Shown: in pieces, positions 45,085 to 55,403 of the stretch
Numbering within the stretch: position 1 is the first letter of the stretch
Layout: each line of letters opens with the position of its first letter
DNA from: Trebouxia sp. TZW2008
Taxonomy: Eukaryota; Chlorophyta; Trebouxiophyceae; Trebouxiales; Trebouxiaceae
DNA: 64,000 bases
Assembly: GCA_002118135.1 (NCBI GenBank)
Contig: BDIU01000025.1
Span: 1 to 64,000, forward strand
Direction of reading: 5' to 3'
Program-made: the position numbers and the translations under genes
Notes under the pieces: model-generated
Databases searched by the model: none
What the model saw: the letters and a program-made list of their open reading frames with translations, nothing else
Told to the model about the DNA's origin: nothing

Positions 45085-45221
45085 CAGTCAGCATCTTGCT
45101 GGTCAAAACCGATTTGCATATGCTGTATGCGCTAGATAGCTGTCGTGCTAACGAGCAGATGGTGCGGAGCTGTGCAGCGGACCGACCATGTTGACGCTGA
45201 CTTGTTGAGCCGCGACTCGTG
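45085..45221. promoter_or_regulatory. compact bidirectional promoter
   Basis: Only 137 bp separate the ATG of the minus-strand SET gene (45084) from the ATG of the plus-strand methyltransferase (45222). Both 5' UTRs and promoters must lie here or overlap the genes. No TATA box is seen. Confidence 0.5.
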
Positions 45222-48065
45222 ATGCCGTGCCTTCGTGCGCTGGGCAGAACGCTCAAGGTGTATGATCTGCACGGCAGGGCACAGGCAGCTTGGCCTAGTG
45301 TAGTGCAGGCTGTGGTGTCTCATCAGCCGCGAGCAAACGCTACAGACTTTGTATGCGTACCTGCTGAGGGTACTCCTGCTCACCCATTTCAGCCTGTCGC
45401 ATCGTCGAGCACAACAGGAGACACTTTTGTTCCGAAAGGCGCCAAGCTTTCTGGACTTGGCGCCCACCCTCTGGCAAGATACAGGTAGACACCCAACAGC
45501 GGCGCGTAGTCAAAGCATGCATTGCTAGTGACCAACCGACAGCTCATGTCAGGCACCTGCGTGGCACACGCTGTGCCAACATGTTGGACTTGCAAGAAAG
45601 CACTTTCGATTGTGACACAAGATGCCAGCACAACATCAGCATGCGTGGTGGACCACCTATCTTTTGACATTATGACATGGCAATGCCTTATGGATGCCTT
45701 GTCCATGCTACATCAAAGTAAGTCTGCGATTTTTGCTATGCATGCAGATCCTTCTTTCCAGAGTCTGTCTGGTCACAGATAGACAAGCTTTTTCCCCGCG
45801 GCTCGCAACCTGTAGCATATGATGTTGCCATCGGCACTGGCAGGGGTGCTATAGAGCTTGCTAAGAGGTAAGCTGGTTCGGCATGCATGCAAGTAGGCAA
45901 AGCATCATGCTTCATGCATGCATTGCGACTGTCGTCTTGTATAAGAGAACCTGTGTTTTCATGTAAGAGAACACAGCGCAAAGCAGTCTGTGCATACTTG
46001 TGTACTCTATAGTGGTGGAGAACACTGCACAAAGCAGTCTATGTGCTCATTGCAACATCTGGAGGAAGTCAGAACTGTGCATGCTGTCATGTGACTATGC
46101 AATCACAGCATAAATACATGCAAGGAGTCTCTGAGAGAGGGAGGTCACATGCTTTGGCCAGCTAATGACTCTGATTGCGTGTGTCAACAGCTGACCAAAT
46201 ATCAACTCAATAAAGGCAATCAGCTGCCTTAATGTTGCATTGTCACCGCAGGAAATTCCGAGTCACAGCAGTGGAAAGCAATGCAGCGCTGCTAGCAAAA
46301 GCGCACACACAAGCCTTGGAGTGTGGCGTCACCATCAACTCAATCAGCGCCATGAATGTGCACAAAAAGGTGGCACAGCATGGTGGTGTGGCAGACCTGG
46401 TCACTGTGATGCATGGCATTCACCTTGTGGACTATGAGCTTGCTTTGGAGGAGTGCCATAGGCTGCTTAGGCCGGAAGGCTGGTTGTGTCTGGCCTGGAA
46501 TGACAGGTGAGACTTCCTATCCTGCTTTTATGAAATCCGTCCTTCCAACAGAACCTGTACAGTTGTGAAGACCCTGTTTGGAACTCACCAAGGCACCCAG
46601 CTGCCTGTGTTAGTAGGTTGCGTCTGGCCTGGAGTGACAGGTGACTGTTACTCCCCTTCTGCTGTGCATCAGCTTGACAGTGCAAAGTGGCCTGGATGAC
46701 AGCTGGCTGTACCTCCCTGCTCTGCTGTGCACTAGCATCTTCATATGCAATCTGACCAGTGCATTGTGGCCTGGAAGGACAGTTGATCATTGCTTGCCTG
46801 CCTTCGTGCAATGTCACCTTCACATGCGCTCTGGGCAGTTTTGTAGATCCATCTCGGTATGTGCTGACGCAGTCAACTGATCTCTATCTTCTGACAGTCT
46901 GCATCATAGGAGCTGCTTGTGGGCAGTACGTGCTTGCAGAAGCAAATGCATAGCAGGCATGATGTTGTGGTACACACATACGGCATGTGCCATTGAGCAA
47001 GCTGCATATTCACATGCACACAGCCTTATTCTGTCGCTGTACCATCCAGACACCATGTGTGGCGCTGCTCTCAGATTTTGCTTTTGAACAACCTCAGCTG
47101 CTGCAATGAATCATATCACTGGATTTTACATGTTGTGCATGATGCGCTGACGAAGCTGAGCTGCTGTCAAGACTCATAAGATTTAGTCGCTCACCTGGAT
47201 TCTGGCTCGTACAGGAATTTGAGTCATCCTGTGGCGCAGCAACTAGAGAGCCTAGTGGAGCAATACAACCCAGACTACAACAGGAAGAACAAACAGCGCA
47301 CAAAGGAAGTTTGGGGACCCAAGCTCATGAAAAGTAAGCTGCTCTTGCTGCTGCTGCTGCTGCTGTAAGCATCCTCTTACAGCTTTGCTGGGAGATGACA
47401 AAATCATTATTGAAGCTACTTGGGGAATGTATTGCTGTAGTCAGTCCGCCATTCAAATCTCTGCAGCTCTGCAGTGTGTACCACTTTCTGATTGGGCAAC
47501 ATTGTTCAGATTGTTGGCCTTTGATGTCAGCAACCAATGGCTCTCATCAGCAGAAGTGCTCACGCAGATGCAGGCATGACATGGTGCATTGTGTAGCACT
47601 TACCAGCGCCGCATTGTGATTCAAAGCCTGACAATCACGTCTTCCCAAATGACCTGTCAACATCATTCAATTGTCCATTCTGTGCACAGTTTGTCTCTCC
47701 AGGTGGCTTGTTTGATGTTGTGGACCGTTCAAGTGTCTTGCTTGTGTGCAGGTGGCCTGTTTGATCTAGTGAACTACTCCGTGCACGCAAATCCTCTGCC
47801 AATGCGCAATGCCAAAGAAGCGGTTGAGCTTCTGGAGGCCCTGCCTTACATCAGAGTAGACATGGCAGATCACACCAAGGAAGCATTCAGGAAACAGCTG
47901 CAAGCTCTGCTTGAAACGCATTATGAGCAAGGCAAATTCGATTTTCCACTGGAGACTAAGCTTTTCATTTTGCGGCCAGTTAACAGCAGAGACACTGCTG
48001 ACAAGCCCAATAAGGGTCATGAGGGCAAAGTGCCTTTCCAGTTTTTCCCAAATAGACCCACTTGA
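45222..48065 (+). CDS. class I SAM-dependent methyltransferase (type 11-like)
   Basis: Small-molecule-type methyltransferase resembling UbiE/trans-aconitate-methyltransferase-like proteins. Five exons: 45222-45484, 45748-45867, 46252-46506, 47215-47333, 47752-48065, closing to 356 residues. Residues ~85-105 (ARYRSFFPESVWSQI) resemble the 'Y...RP.YP' entry helix. Motif I is AYDVAIGTGRGAIELA, post-I is VTAVESNAALL, then ADLVTVMHGIHLVD (motif II region) and CHRLLRPEGWLCLAWND (motif III). The C-terminal exon has LPYIRVDMADHTKEAF. The ~75-residue N-terminal extension is Ala/Ser/Pro-rich and could be a targeting peptide or linker. The substrate is unknown. The start at 45222 is the first ATG in the exon-1 frame. 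An AATAAA at 48276-48281 could serve as its polyadenylation signal. Confidence 0.75.
47697..47733 (+). repeat. decayed copy of last-exon start of the 45-kb methyltransferase
   Basis: CAGGTGGCTTGTTTGAT here matches CAGGTGGCCTGTTTGAT at the real acceptor (47749-47765). It is a short tandem duplication across the acceptor, about 51 bp upstream. Confidence 0.65.
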
Positions 48066-48957
48066 GTGTTCTTACGATTGCAGCGACAGTTGATCGTGGT
48101 TTTTGTACCATGCATGCTATTCTGTACAACAGTCTTGACCTGTTCAAACGAGTGTGTCAGTCAGTAGTCTAAAATGCTTGCAGGTGGCAGATCTGGTGTA
48201 TTTATCTGACGCAGTAATGATTGTTTGTCGTGCTGTTTCGTTCCTGTTGATGCTCATAAAGCCAGACGGGCAACAAATAAATTTTCAATGATGCCAATGC
48301 AAGCCTTGCCAAGCATCAGTTGCGCAGAGCAAATTTAGCTTTCTCACGCATGGTTGACCCTCACAGTTGCGTGGGGGTTATCTTTGATGTCAGACATGAA
48401 ATTGCGCCGATCAAAAGCACAATAAGCAAGACTAAGTTCAGTAATCAGTAAACATTCATACGCTGGTACAGAATTCGAGCTGCAGTGTGCATGTTTGTGT
48501 ATCTGTAGCAGCACCATGACGAGCGATCATGGTCCTGGGCTCACGTCGCTTGCAACTTGTACATCAGGTCGGCGCAGCAGTGACAGCATGACCTGCATTC
48601 GCTTATCTGCCATTTAGGGCCATCGGCATGACAGGGATTCACACACTAGCTATAGGCTGCATGTGCAGGCATCAAAGCCTCACAGTACACATGCTGGTCA
48701 CCCAAGGGTACAGAAGTGGTCACTGCAGTGGTCAAACCAAAGGTCCAGTACAGACCCGGTCATGGACGGGTGCCAAGCCTGGGAAAGGCATATGGACAAG
48801 GCTGCATGTCCAGGCACTGAAATTGCACACAGTACAGTAATCATTGTGCTTGTCCCGCGGCCAGAGCAACTGAACCAATCATGACAGGCTGTCCAGTCTG
48901 GGAAAGGGGTGCATCTTTATGGCACAACAGCTTGGTGACCTATCAATACAAAGCTGA
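48066..48957. other. convergent intergenic region with P450 3' end copies
   Basis: 892 bp between the stops of the plus-strand methyltransferase and the minus-strand P450. Two segments, 48757-48793 and 48877-48925, are imperfect copies of the P450's final coding bases and stop region (48958-49000; AGCCTGGGAAAGGCAT on the plus strand). AATAAA lies at 48276-48281. No other gene is seen. Confidence 0.6.
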
Positions 48958-51900
48958 TCATGACAGGCTGTTGAGCCTGGGAAAGGCATGCATCTTCATG
49001 CCTTTGGAGGGTGAAACAGTCATGAGCACATGCTCAGATGCCATCACCCCAGCCGCACCGCCCATCTGCATCATCAACAATAATTTGCATTCCTTATAAA
49101 CAGCAGTGGTGAGTAGGCAGATCATGAGCAAGCAACACATCCCATATGAACTGGAGCATCTTGCCTCCTTTCAGTGTTTACATGCTTGCTTTTGAAGTTT
49201 CAGGACCCTGGCGGGTGCATATAGAAGCAGTGGCATGGCCAACAATAACATTTTCACGCTTGCTAGTGAGTTTGCATGAGCTAGTGACCCTGCTAGGTCT
49301 GCATGCACAAGCCTGGGAGGCCTCAATAGCACGCACATGTTGTTTGGTGCAACTTTGCAGCATGGCGCTGCAGGCTGTGCGTGTTGGAACAGGCAACATG
49401 CTGTCCTGCAGATTATGACCAGAAGACACAGCCCAAACAACTGCAATGCAGCATTGTGCACAGGACTTGCGAGCATAAACATATACTGCCCACATGTTTG
49501 GAATTTGCAGAGAGACAGGCACGTTACACAGCTTCAACACCTCTTCTGCCAGCGTGAACTTGAAGTGCGAGTAGAGCTGGGCAGGATTGGCAAACATGTT
49601 CATCTTAGCAAGAGCCTGGCCCACACATTTGTGCTGCCTTTATACCCATCAAGTACAGAATCAGGCGCACTGTTTAGGTACCTTACCTCTTCTGCAAGCT
49701 TGAATGTGAAATGTGAATAGAGCTGAGCAAACATGGCAGTCATGTTCATTTTGGCAAGAGCCTGGCCAACACAGTTGCAGGGTCCATCACTGAAAATTGG
49801 CAAATGCAGAGATTTAAATATGGCTCACCTCTCCTGCCAGCTTGAATGTGAAATGTGAATACAGCTGGGCAAAAGTGGCAGCCATGTTCATCTTAGCAAG
49901 AGCCTGACCCACACAGTTGCGAGGCCCGTCACTAAACGGGAACCACCTCTTGCCCTGCTTGCTGGCATCTAGACCCAAATCATCCACCTGTCTGCTATCT
50001 GCTGCCTGGGCCTTACTGGGAGAATACAATGGGGCCTTCTGAGTGTATTGTGCACCAGCCTGCATGCACGTGACTACTGTTACGCTTTCTTGCAATGAAG
50101 ATTAGACCCGATAGAATCAAGTCACCTGCCTGCTATATGCTGCTTCAGCCTTGCTAGGAGAGTACAATGGAGCCTTCTGGGTGTACTGTGCACCAGCCTA
50201 CAACTGAACCACTAAGCCTATCAGAACAAATATTGTCCTGCTAGCCTTCAAGCCCAGGTCATGCCGACTGTCTGCTGCCTGGGCCTTGCTAGGAGAATAC
50301 ATTGGAGCCTTCTGGTGTACTGTGCACCAGCCTGCAGCCAGAGTGCAGTTTTGAATGCACTCCTTGCATGAATTTCAGGCATTCTGCAGTGCCCTTGGAC
50401 AAAGAGCCCATCCACTTTCTACATACACAAGCATGTATGCGACCACAGTAATCTAAGCCAATATCATTCATCTCTTGCGGTACTGCATTGAGGCTCTCCC
50501 TGTTTTGCGCATTGTTTCTGCAACTGAGAGACATTTGTCACAGCTGGGCGATAAAGGTGTTGGCAGCAAGATGCCCAAGGCTTACACAGTTGATGCTTAT
50601 CGTCTTACGACTGTAAACAACAGCAAAAGAAGAAGAGCATGTCTACACCATCAGGTGTCACAACAGGAGCCTGTGTGAGTAGAGGCAGCCCAGGATTGCT
50701 GCCCCAAAAGCAGCACCTGGAAAAAATTGACCTATGGGGGATCAGCCCTTCATAAACAATATCCACCTGACTGACCTGGCCCCATCTTTCTGGCTGAAAC
50801 TTGTCTGGCTCATCCCAGTTGGCCGATATGTTTTGTATGGCATGTGTTGGAATCCACACCAGCACCCCCTTGGGCACAAGCAGCTTGCCTCCCCCTAGCC
50901 ACATGTCCTGATCCAGATTCCTGCGGGTGGTTCCGGAGCCCACCACTGGGAATAGCCGCATGCTCTCCTGAAAACAAGTCACAGCAAAGATCACAGTCAG
51001 CACAGGAAGGGTGATCAGGATTGCTTGAACATGGGTCAAAGTTGTGCTCATGTGCTGGAATCTACACCAGTACTCCCTTGGGCACTGATAGCTTGCCTCC
51101 CCCAAGCCACACGTCCTGATGCAGACCCCACTACTGGGAAGAGTCGCATGCTCTCCTGCGCAAACATTGCAACGATGCGTGACGCTTGTCTGCGTCTTAT
51201 GAAAGGTGGCTAGTGTGCTGTGACTTAGATTCAGCTTTTCTTCTTGACCCAATTTGTTTGAGTACTGACACGGCATCTATCGGATATTCAACACTAAGGG
51301 CATATCCAGCACACACATCCAATGCAACAAATACTGCGATTGTGATGTTGGTGTCTGCAATCCAAGCTGAAACCAAACTACTGTTCACCTTGATGGCCAT
51401 GTCAAAGTGTGTGAGCTTCTCTAAGGTCATTGACAGCGATCCATCTAATGTTGTAACTTCTGTTGCAAAATTGCGTTCGCGGTAATGACCATGTCAAGTC
51501 ATGCTTTCCTGCAGTCCTGAAAGGAGCATTGTGACCAAGAGGTAATAGCGGCAAATTTGCACTTGCCTTGATGACCATGTCAAGATATGTCAGCTTTCCT
51601 AGGTCCTCAAAGGTGACCTGCCTAGGGTTAGGTCTGGCAGCTGTCACCAGCAGTTGGTGCTGATCTAGCTCCTGGCAGATCCGCTCTTCTACTTCAGGGT
51701 GCTGGGACACTAGATACATGAGCCATGCTGCACTGTGGCCTGTGGTTTCAAAGCCAGCAAGGAAGAAGATGCCAATCTCTGACGCCAGGCGGTCTTCTGA
51801 CAAGGGACCACCTGCGCATGTGCAACTGCTTGATCACGTGCATGGACTGTGAGAGGCTTGCAGGATATTGTGCTGCCAAATGCATCAGCCAGGCTGCGCT

Positions 51901-54900
51901 GTAGTCTGTACTTTCAAAGCTAGCAAGGCAGAACTTCTGATGTCTGAAGCCAGGTGGTCTTCTGACAGGGGTCCACCTGTACATAACATAACAGTATTAC
52001 AATCATGATAGTAACCATGTTCATAGCAGTCTTGATGGACTTGTAATACAAATGATGATGATGATAGCGATTATCATGTTGCTAATGCCAGTCAAGCAAC
52101 CATGACAGCGACTGTGACATTGATGCTAACAACAGTAATAACTAATACAATACAGGGAAGCACTCACCTGTGACAGGGTCTTTGACAGCAAGCAGGTGGG
52201 CGGCCAGGGTGTGGGGTGCTGGGGGGGTGCCCCCCTGCACCTGCTGCAGCAGCTGCCGCACCATGTCCTGATACCGCCACAGCGCCTTCTGACCTTGCTT
52301 CACATCCTGCCCAAATCCACACAGATGCATTCAGTACAAATGTACAGGGCTGACTAAAGTCAGCGCAAACCCAGAAACATTGGGTGTCGCTGCACAGGCT
52401 GGTCAAACACATGCTGCACAAAACCACAGCCATCCATTTAGAATGCACTGACAGGTCAACTGCAGGGGGTCAAAGACATTAACTTTCAGGATGATTGCAC
52501 AGAACTAGTTGAACATATGCTGCACAAAATATTGTGGTGTACACCATGAGATTGCATAGGCAAATCCAGCACAGGAGGAAGCCCAGCCGCTGTCAGTGCA
52601 TTCAGGATGTCCTGACAGATGCATTTGCAGCGCTTACAGTTGTTATGCTGAAGGCCAGCAGGAATTTGCAATGACACCATGTGCAAAGCCAGCCATATGA
52701 AGAGCAGTCACATAGGCTCAATTTGTTACCTCCATGCAAGCATCAGAAGCATCTGTGCATGGCAGCAGTCTGTTGGTGTGGTGGTGGTGATTGGCAGTCA
52801 TGTCCAAAGCCAATGATGTCTCAAGCGAGAACAGCTATGCTTTTGAGCTGGAGGTCAAGCAATGCCGACAGACGCTCACGTGCATATGGCAATGCAGGCA
52901 ACCCTTTTGGACAAAGCCATGCACAATTGACATGCTTCCATATGGACACTGTATGCTGAAGGGCTGTGCACAAGCTGCACGATTCTGTGTTGCAAACACT
53001 GTGCAGGAAGCTGTGCGCAATCTCCAGGCTTCCTTCTGTAAGCCACTGCTCACTTATTGCTGCCAGACGTTATGGCTCCTGCATCATGATGTGCTCATGC
53101 TGACATTTGTGGCAGATGAATGCAAGCATTCAGACATGCAGACAGCCTTGATGGTACAGCTTTGTATTGGTCTAAATGGGTGGGTGCGAGCAAGGTAATG
53201 ATTTGGTGCATGGCTCTCACCCGGCGCCAAAACTTGCGCCCTCTGAACGGGTCCCTGAATCTGCGCTCAATCTCATGCATAGCAGCCACCGAGATAGCCA
53301 GGCAGTTGCTAGCTTGACTGCTGCTGTCAAGGCTGCTGGTGGCGCCCATCTCTTGCTCAAAGCCCACTAGCCCAATCACATCTAAGGACTGCCGCAGCAG
53401 CAGGTTGTCCATGTCTAGAGTGGCTGAAGGATCTGCCTGCCTGATGAGTGACAGCATCTGATTGGTTGATGAAGCCACATGCTGAAAGCCTTTCCTGCTT
53501 GCACATGGTCAACACTTCAGGCCTGAACACGTTTGCAGTGCTAGGCGGTGGTTGGCTCCTGCCTTGTCAGGGACAAGATCTCATTGGTTGATGAGACCGC
53601 GTGCTGAACGTCTTTCCTACAAGCACACAGTCAAGAGCCCAAGCCTCACTGCAACGCTGAGTGGATATCAGCTCCTGCCTTATCAGTTTCAGCACCTGAT
53701 TGGTGTATGAGACCACACGCTGACTGCCTTTCCTACATGTACACAGTCAAGAACTGTATCCCCATTATTGCAGTGGTGGGTGAGTTTTAGCTGCTGCCTT
53801 ATCAGGGACAGCATCTTTTTGGTTGATGAGAGCACGCGCAGGAAGCATGTGCGCATGCAGACTCCTCAGGCACAACGCACATCTCAACCTGAACAGTGTT
53901 CAGGAATCTGGCGTTCATATGCACAGTAGTTGCAGCTCAGCACAGGCTCCTGCGCCGCAGCATGTACTGACAGTCTCTGAACAGGTGTCATTTGGCAGAC
54001 CATGCTACAACAGCATGCAACACAGATGCAAGAAAAGGCATCAGCATGTGCTGTTCTCAAAGCATCAGGTGCTGTCTTTCATAACAGCAAGCCTGCATGC
54101 TAGTCACACACATTACATTTGCCTGCACATGCACAGCTGTTGCAACTATGCCCATTTGCAGGGCTGTGTGTCCTGCACCTGATGTTGGTCAGACTGAAAG
54201 CAGGAGCCACACCCTTCCTTATAGCTTTCCAGTGGGCATCAGTGGTTGCGTTTGTCACCAAATTTGGCAGCTCACCATGACGACTGGTCATCTGTCATGC
54301 AGAACACAGATTTTCAAATGACTCTTGTTGCACATTTCAGCGACAGCAGCAGCAGCAGCAGCAGCAGCCGCAGCAGCAACAGCAGCAGCAGCAACATCAG
54401 CAACAGCAGCAGCAGCAGCAGCAGCACAATGGCAGCAGCAGCGGCAACAGCAGCAGCAGCAGCAACAGCAACAGTCACAGCAACAGCCATGACATTAGCA
54501 ACAGCAGTAGCAGGCGTACCAAGTCTAAGGTGCTCAAGGCCTGCCTGTTCTTGTCAATGATTTTGGGCATCTGCAGCACCTCAGTGGCCAATGTGGGATC
54601 TGAAACTACAAGAGCCTGCATAGCAAAGTGCAATTTTGAAATTCAAGCAGGTGAGAGTGCTGCCCAAATTGCAAGATTGCTGGTGGGATTTTGTCGAGTA
54701 AGACCTACATGTGCAGTCAACAGGCGCATGCGGAAGATTGGACCATACTTCTCTGCCCATGCTTGCATCACCCTAAATCACAATATTTTTCAATTCTGCA
54801 CCTGGTTCAAGCCATGCCTATCTGAAAGTTTCAACTTGGAAGGCAAGTTGAGCACCTGGTGATGGGAGTCGCACCGGCAAAGTCAGGAATAACTCCCAAT

Positions 54901-55043
54901 ACAAAGCCATACTGAGGTCCTGGGTAATGGCGAAGGAGTCTGGAATTGCGAAAGCAGCTTGAAAAGATTTTCGAGGCTTTGTATGCGAATCTCCCAAACA
55001 AAATCGCAAGCAATGCCACGACCACTTGCCACACGACATGCAT
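48958..55043 (-). CDS. cytochrome P450 monooxygenase
   Basis: Complete membrane-anchored P450 in ten exons: 55043-54856, 54772-54709, 54615-54520, 54291-54179, 53494-53221, 52306-52168, 51811-51567, 50967-50776, 50059-49829, 49065-48958; phases close to about 549 residues. An N-terminal hydrophobic anchor (HVVWQVVVALLAILFG) is followed by HYPGP, the Pro-rich hinge. WKAIRKGVAPAFS is the C-helix. The I-helix motif is FLAGFETTGHSAAW. ESMR (E374-R377) is the K-helix ExxR, then QPERW. The haem loop is FPFSDGPRNCVGQ with C486 as the thiolate ligand. The C-terminus ends GMKMHAFPR, as in many plant and algal P450s. Likely endoplasmic reticulum or plastid envelope; the substrate is unknown and I do not assign a CYP family. 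The exon 7 donor is GC (ATCAAG|GCAAGT, 51566). Introns carry many partial copies of neighbouring exons, including two of the haem exon. Confidence 0.85.
49540..49800 (-). repeat. two decayed copies of the P450 haem exon end
   Basis: Copies near 49800-49676 and 49622-49540 repeat the second half of exon 9 (49955-49829), including the helix GQALAKMNM..(A)QLYSHF. The first copy keeps the haem cysteine as FSDGPCNCVGQ (Arg before it changed) and a donor GAG|GTAAGG. The second begins at GQALAK and lacks the cysteine. Neither has a clear in-frame acceptor. Confidence 0.85.
50130..50340 (-). repeat. two decayed copies of the P450 haem exon start
   Basis: Segments at about 50200-50130 and 50337-50265 repeat the acceptor and first ~60 bp of exon 9 (50059-49995). 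Plus-strand GCCTTCTGG.TGTACTGTGCACCAGCCT and the GGGCCTTGCTAGGAGA(A/G)TACA words are shared. Exon 9 is therefore bracketed by copies of its own start and of its end. Confidence 0.8.
51046..51160 (-). repeat. decayed copy of P450 exon 8
   Basis: Repeats the ExxR exon: on the plus strand GCATGCTCTCCTG at the acceptor, CACTACTGGGAA, and CTTGCCTCCCCCAAGCCACA. Internally deleted and carrying a stop. It is located in the intron before the true exon 8 (50967-50776). Confidence 0.8.
51388..51445 (-). repeat. decayed copy of P450 exon 7 end
   Basis: Repeats the last ~45 bp of exon 7 (motif EKLTHFDMAIK in the copy against GKLTYLDMVIK in the exon). Unlike the exon, whose donor is GCAAGT, this copy is followed by GTGAAC. 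Confidence 0.75.
51815..51985 (-). repeat. decayed copy of P450 exon 7 start
   Basis: Repeats the acceptor and first ~100 bp of exon 7, including the region of the I-helix. CAGCATGGCTC-like and GACCACCTGGC-like words are shared. A frame-breaking deletion removes the AGFETT motif. Confidence 0.75.
53540..53850 (-). repeat. three decayed copies of P450 exon 5 start
   Basis: Segments near 53555-53610, 53675-53735 and 53800-53835 repeat the opening of exon 5 (plus-strand words ATTGGTTGATGA and GAAAGCCTTTCCT...GCACA) with decayed flanks. All lie in the preceding intron at about 110-120 bp spacing. Confidence 0.75.
54340..54515 (+). repeat. CAG/CAA trinucleotide repeat
   Basis: About 170 bp of near-continuous CAGCAG with CAA, CGG and CAT interruptions. 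It lies in the intron between P450 exons 3 and 4, and the P450 is transcribed from the other strand (CTG there). Serine- or alanine-rich frames across it are repeat artefacts. Confidence 0.9.
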
Positions 55044-55403
55044 CTTGCGCCAAAGTTTCAAGACTTGGTTCTGTCGCGTTGCTATGGCTCAAGATCACGC
55101 CGCGCCAAGAGATGCCTGTCGAGCCTTGCATGAGTATGTTGTGAGCCGCATGACTAACATGACTAAATGCCGTGATCCAAACCTGCAGAATTGACTTCGT
55201 TCAACACCCGCGCGACGCAGACACAAGCGTGTGTTATGTCTTTGAATACATTATGTATAAGAGTGCTGGCAAATGAGTGGCAAGAGCAATGTAATGGTGT
55301 TTTGTAAATTAAGTCTGGGCATGCGTAAAAGATGGTCCACTTTGCTTCTCGCATTTACGGATAGTGCCTGCTCTGTCAAGCAGAACGCGCCTCGGCCTTC
55401 TTC
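55044..55403. promoter_or_regulatory. divergent promoter between P450 and TatD genes
   Basis: 360 bp between the two start codons on opposite strands. It must contain both promoters and 5' UTRs. I recognise no specific element. Confidence 0.4.

Noticed and set aside
47340..47368. CTG repeat as a coding polyleucine tract
   Set aside because: It follows directly after the donor at 47334 of the methyltransferase exon 4, so it is intronic.
54246..54560. Ser/Ala-rich plus-strand open frame
   Set aside because: It is the translation of a CAG/CAA microsatellite inside an intron of the P450, which lies on the other strand.
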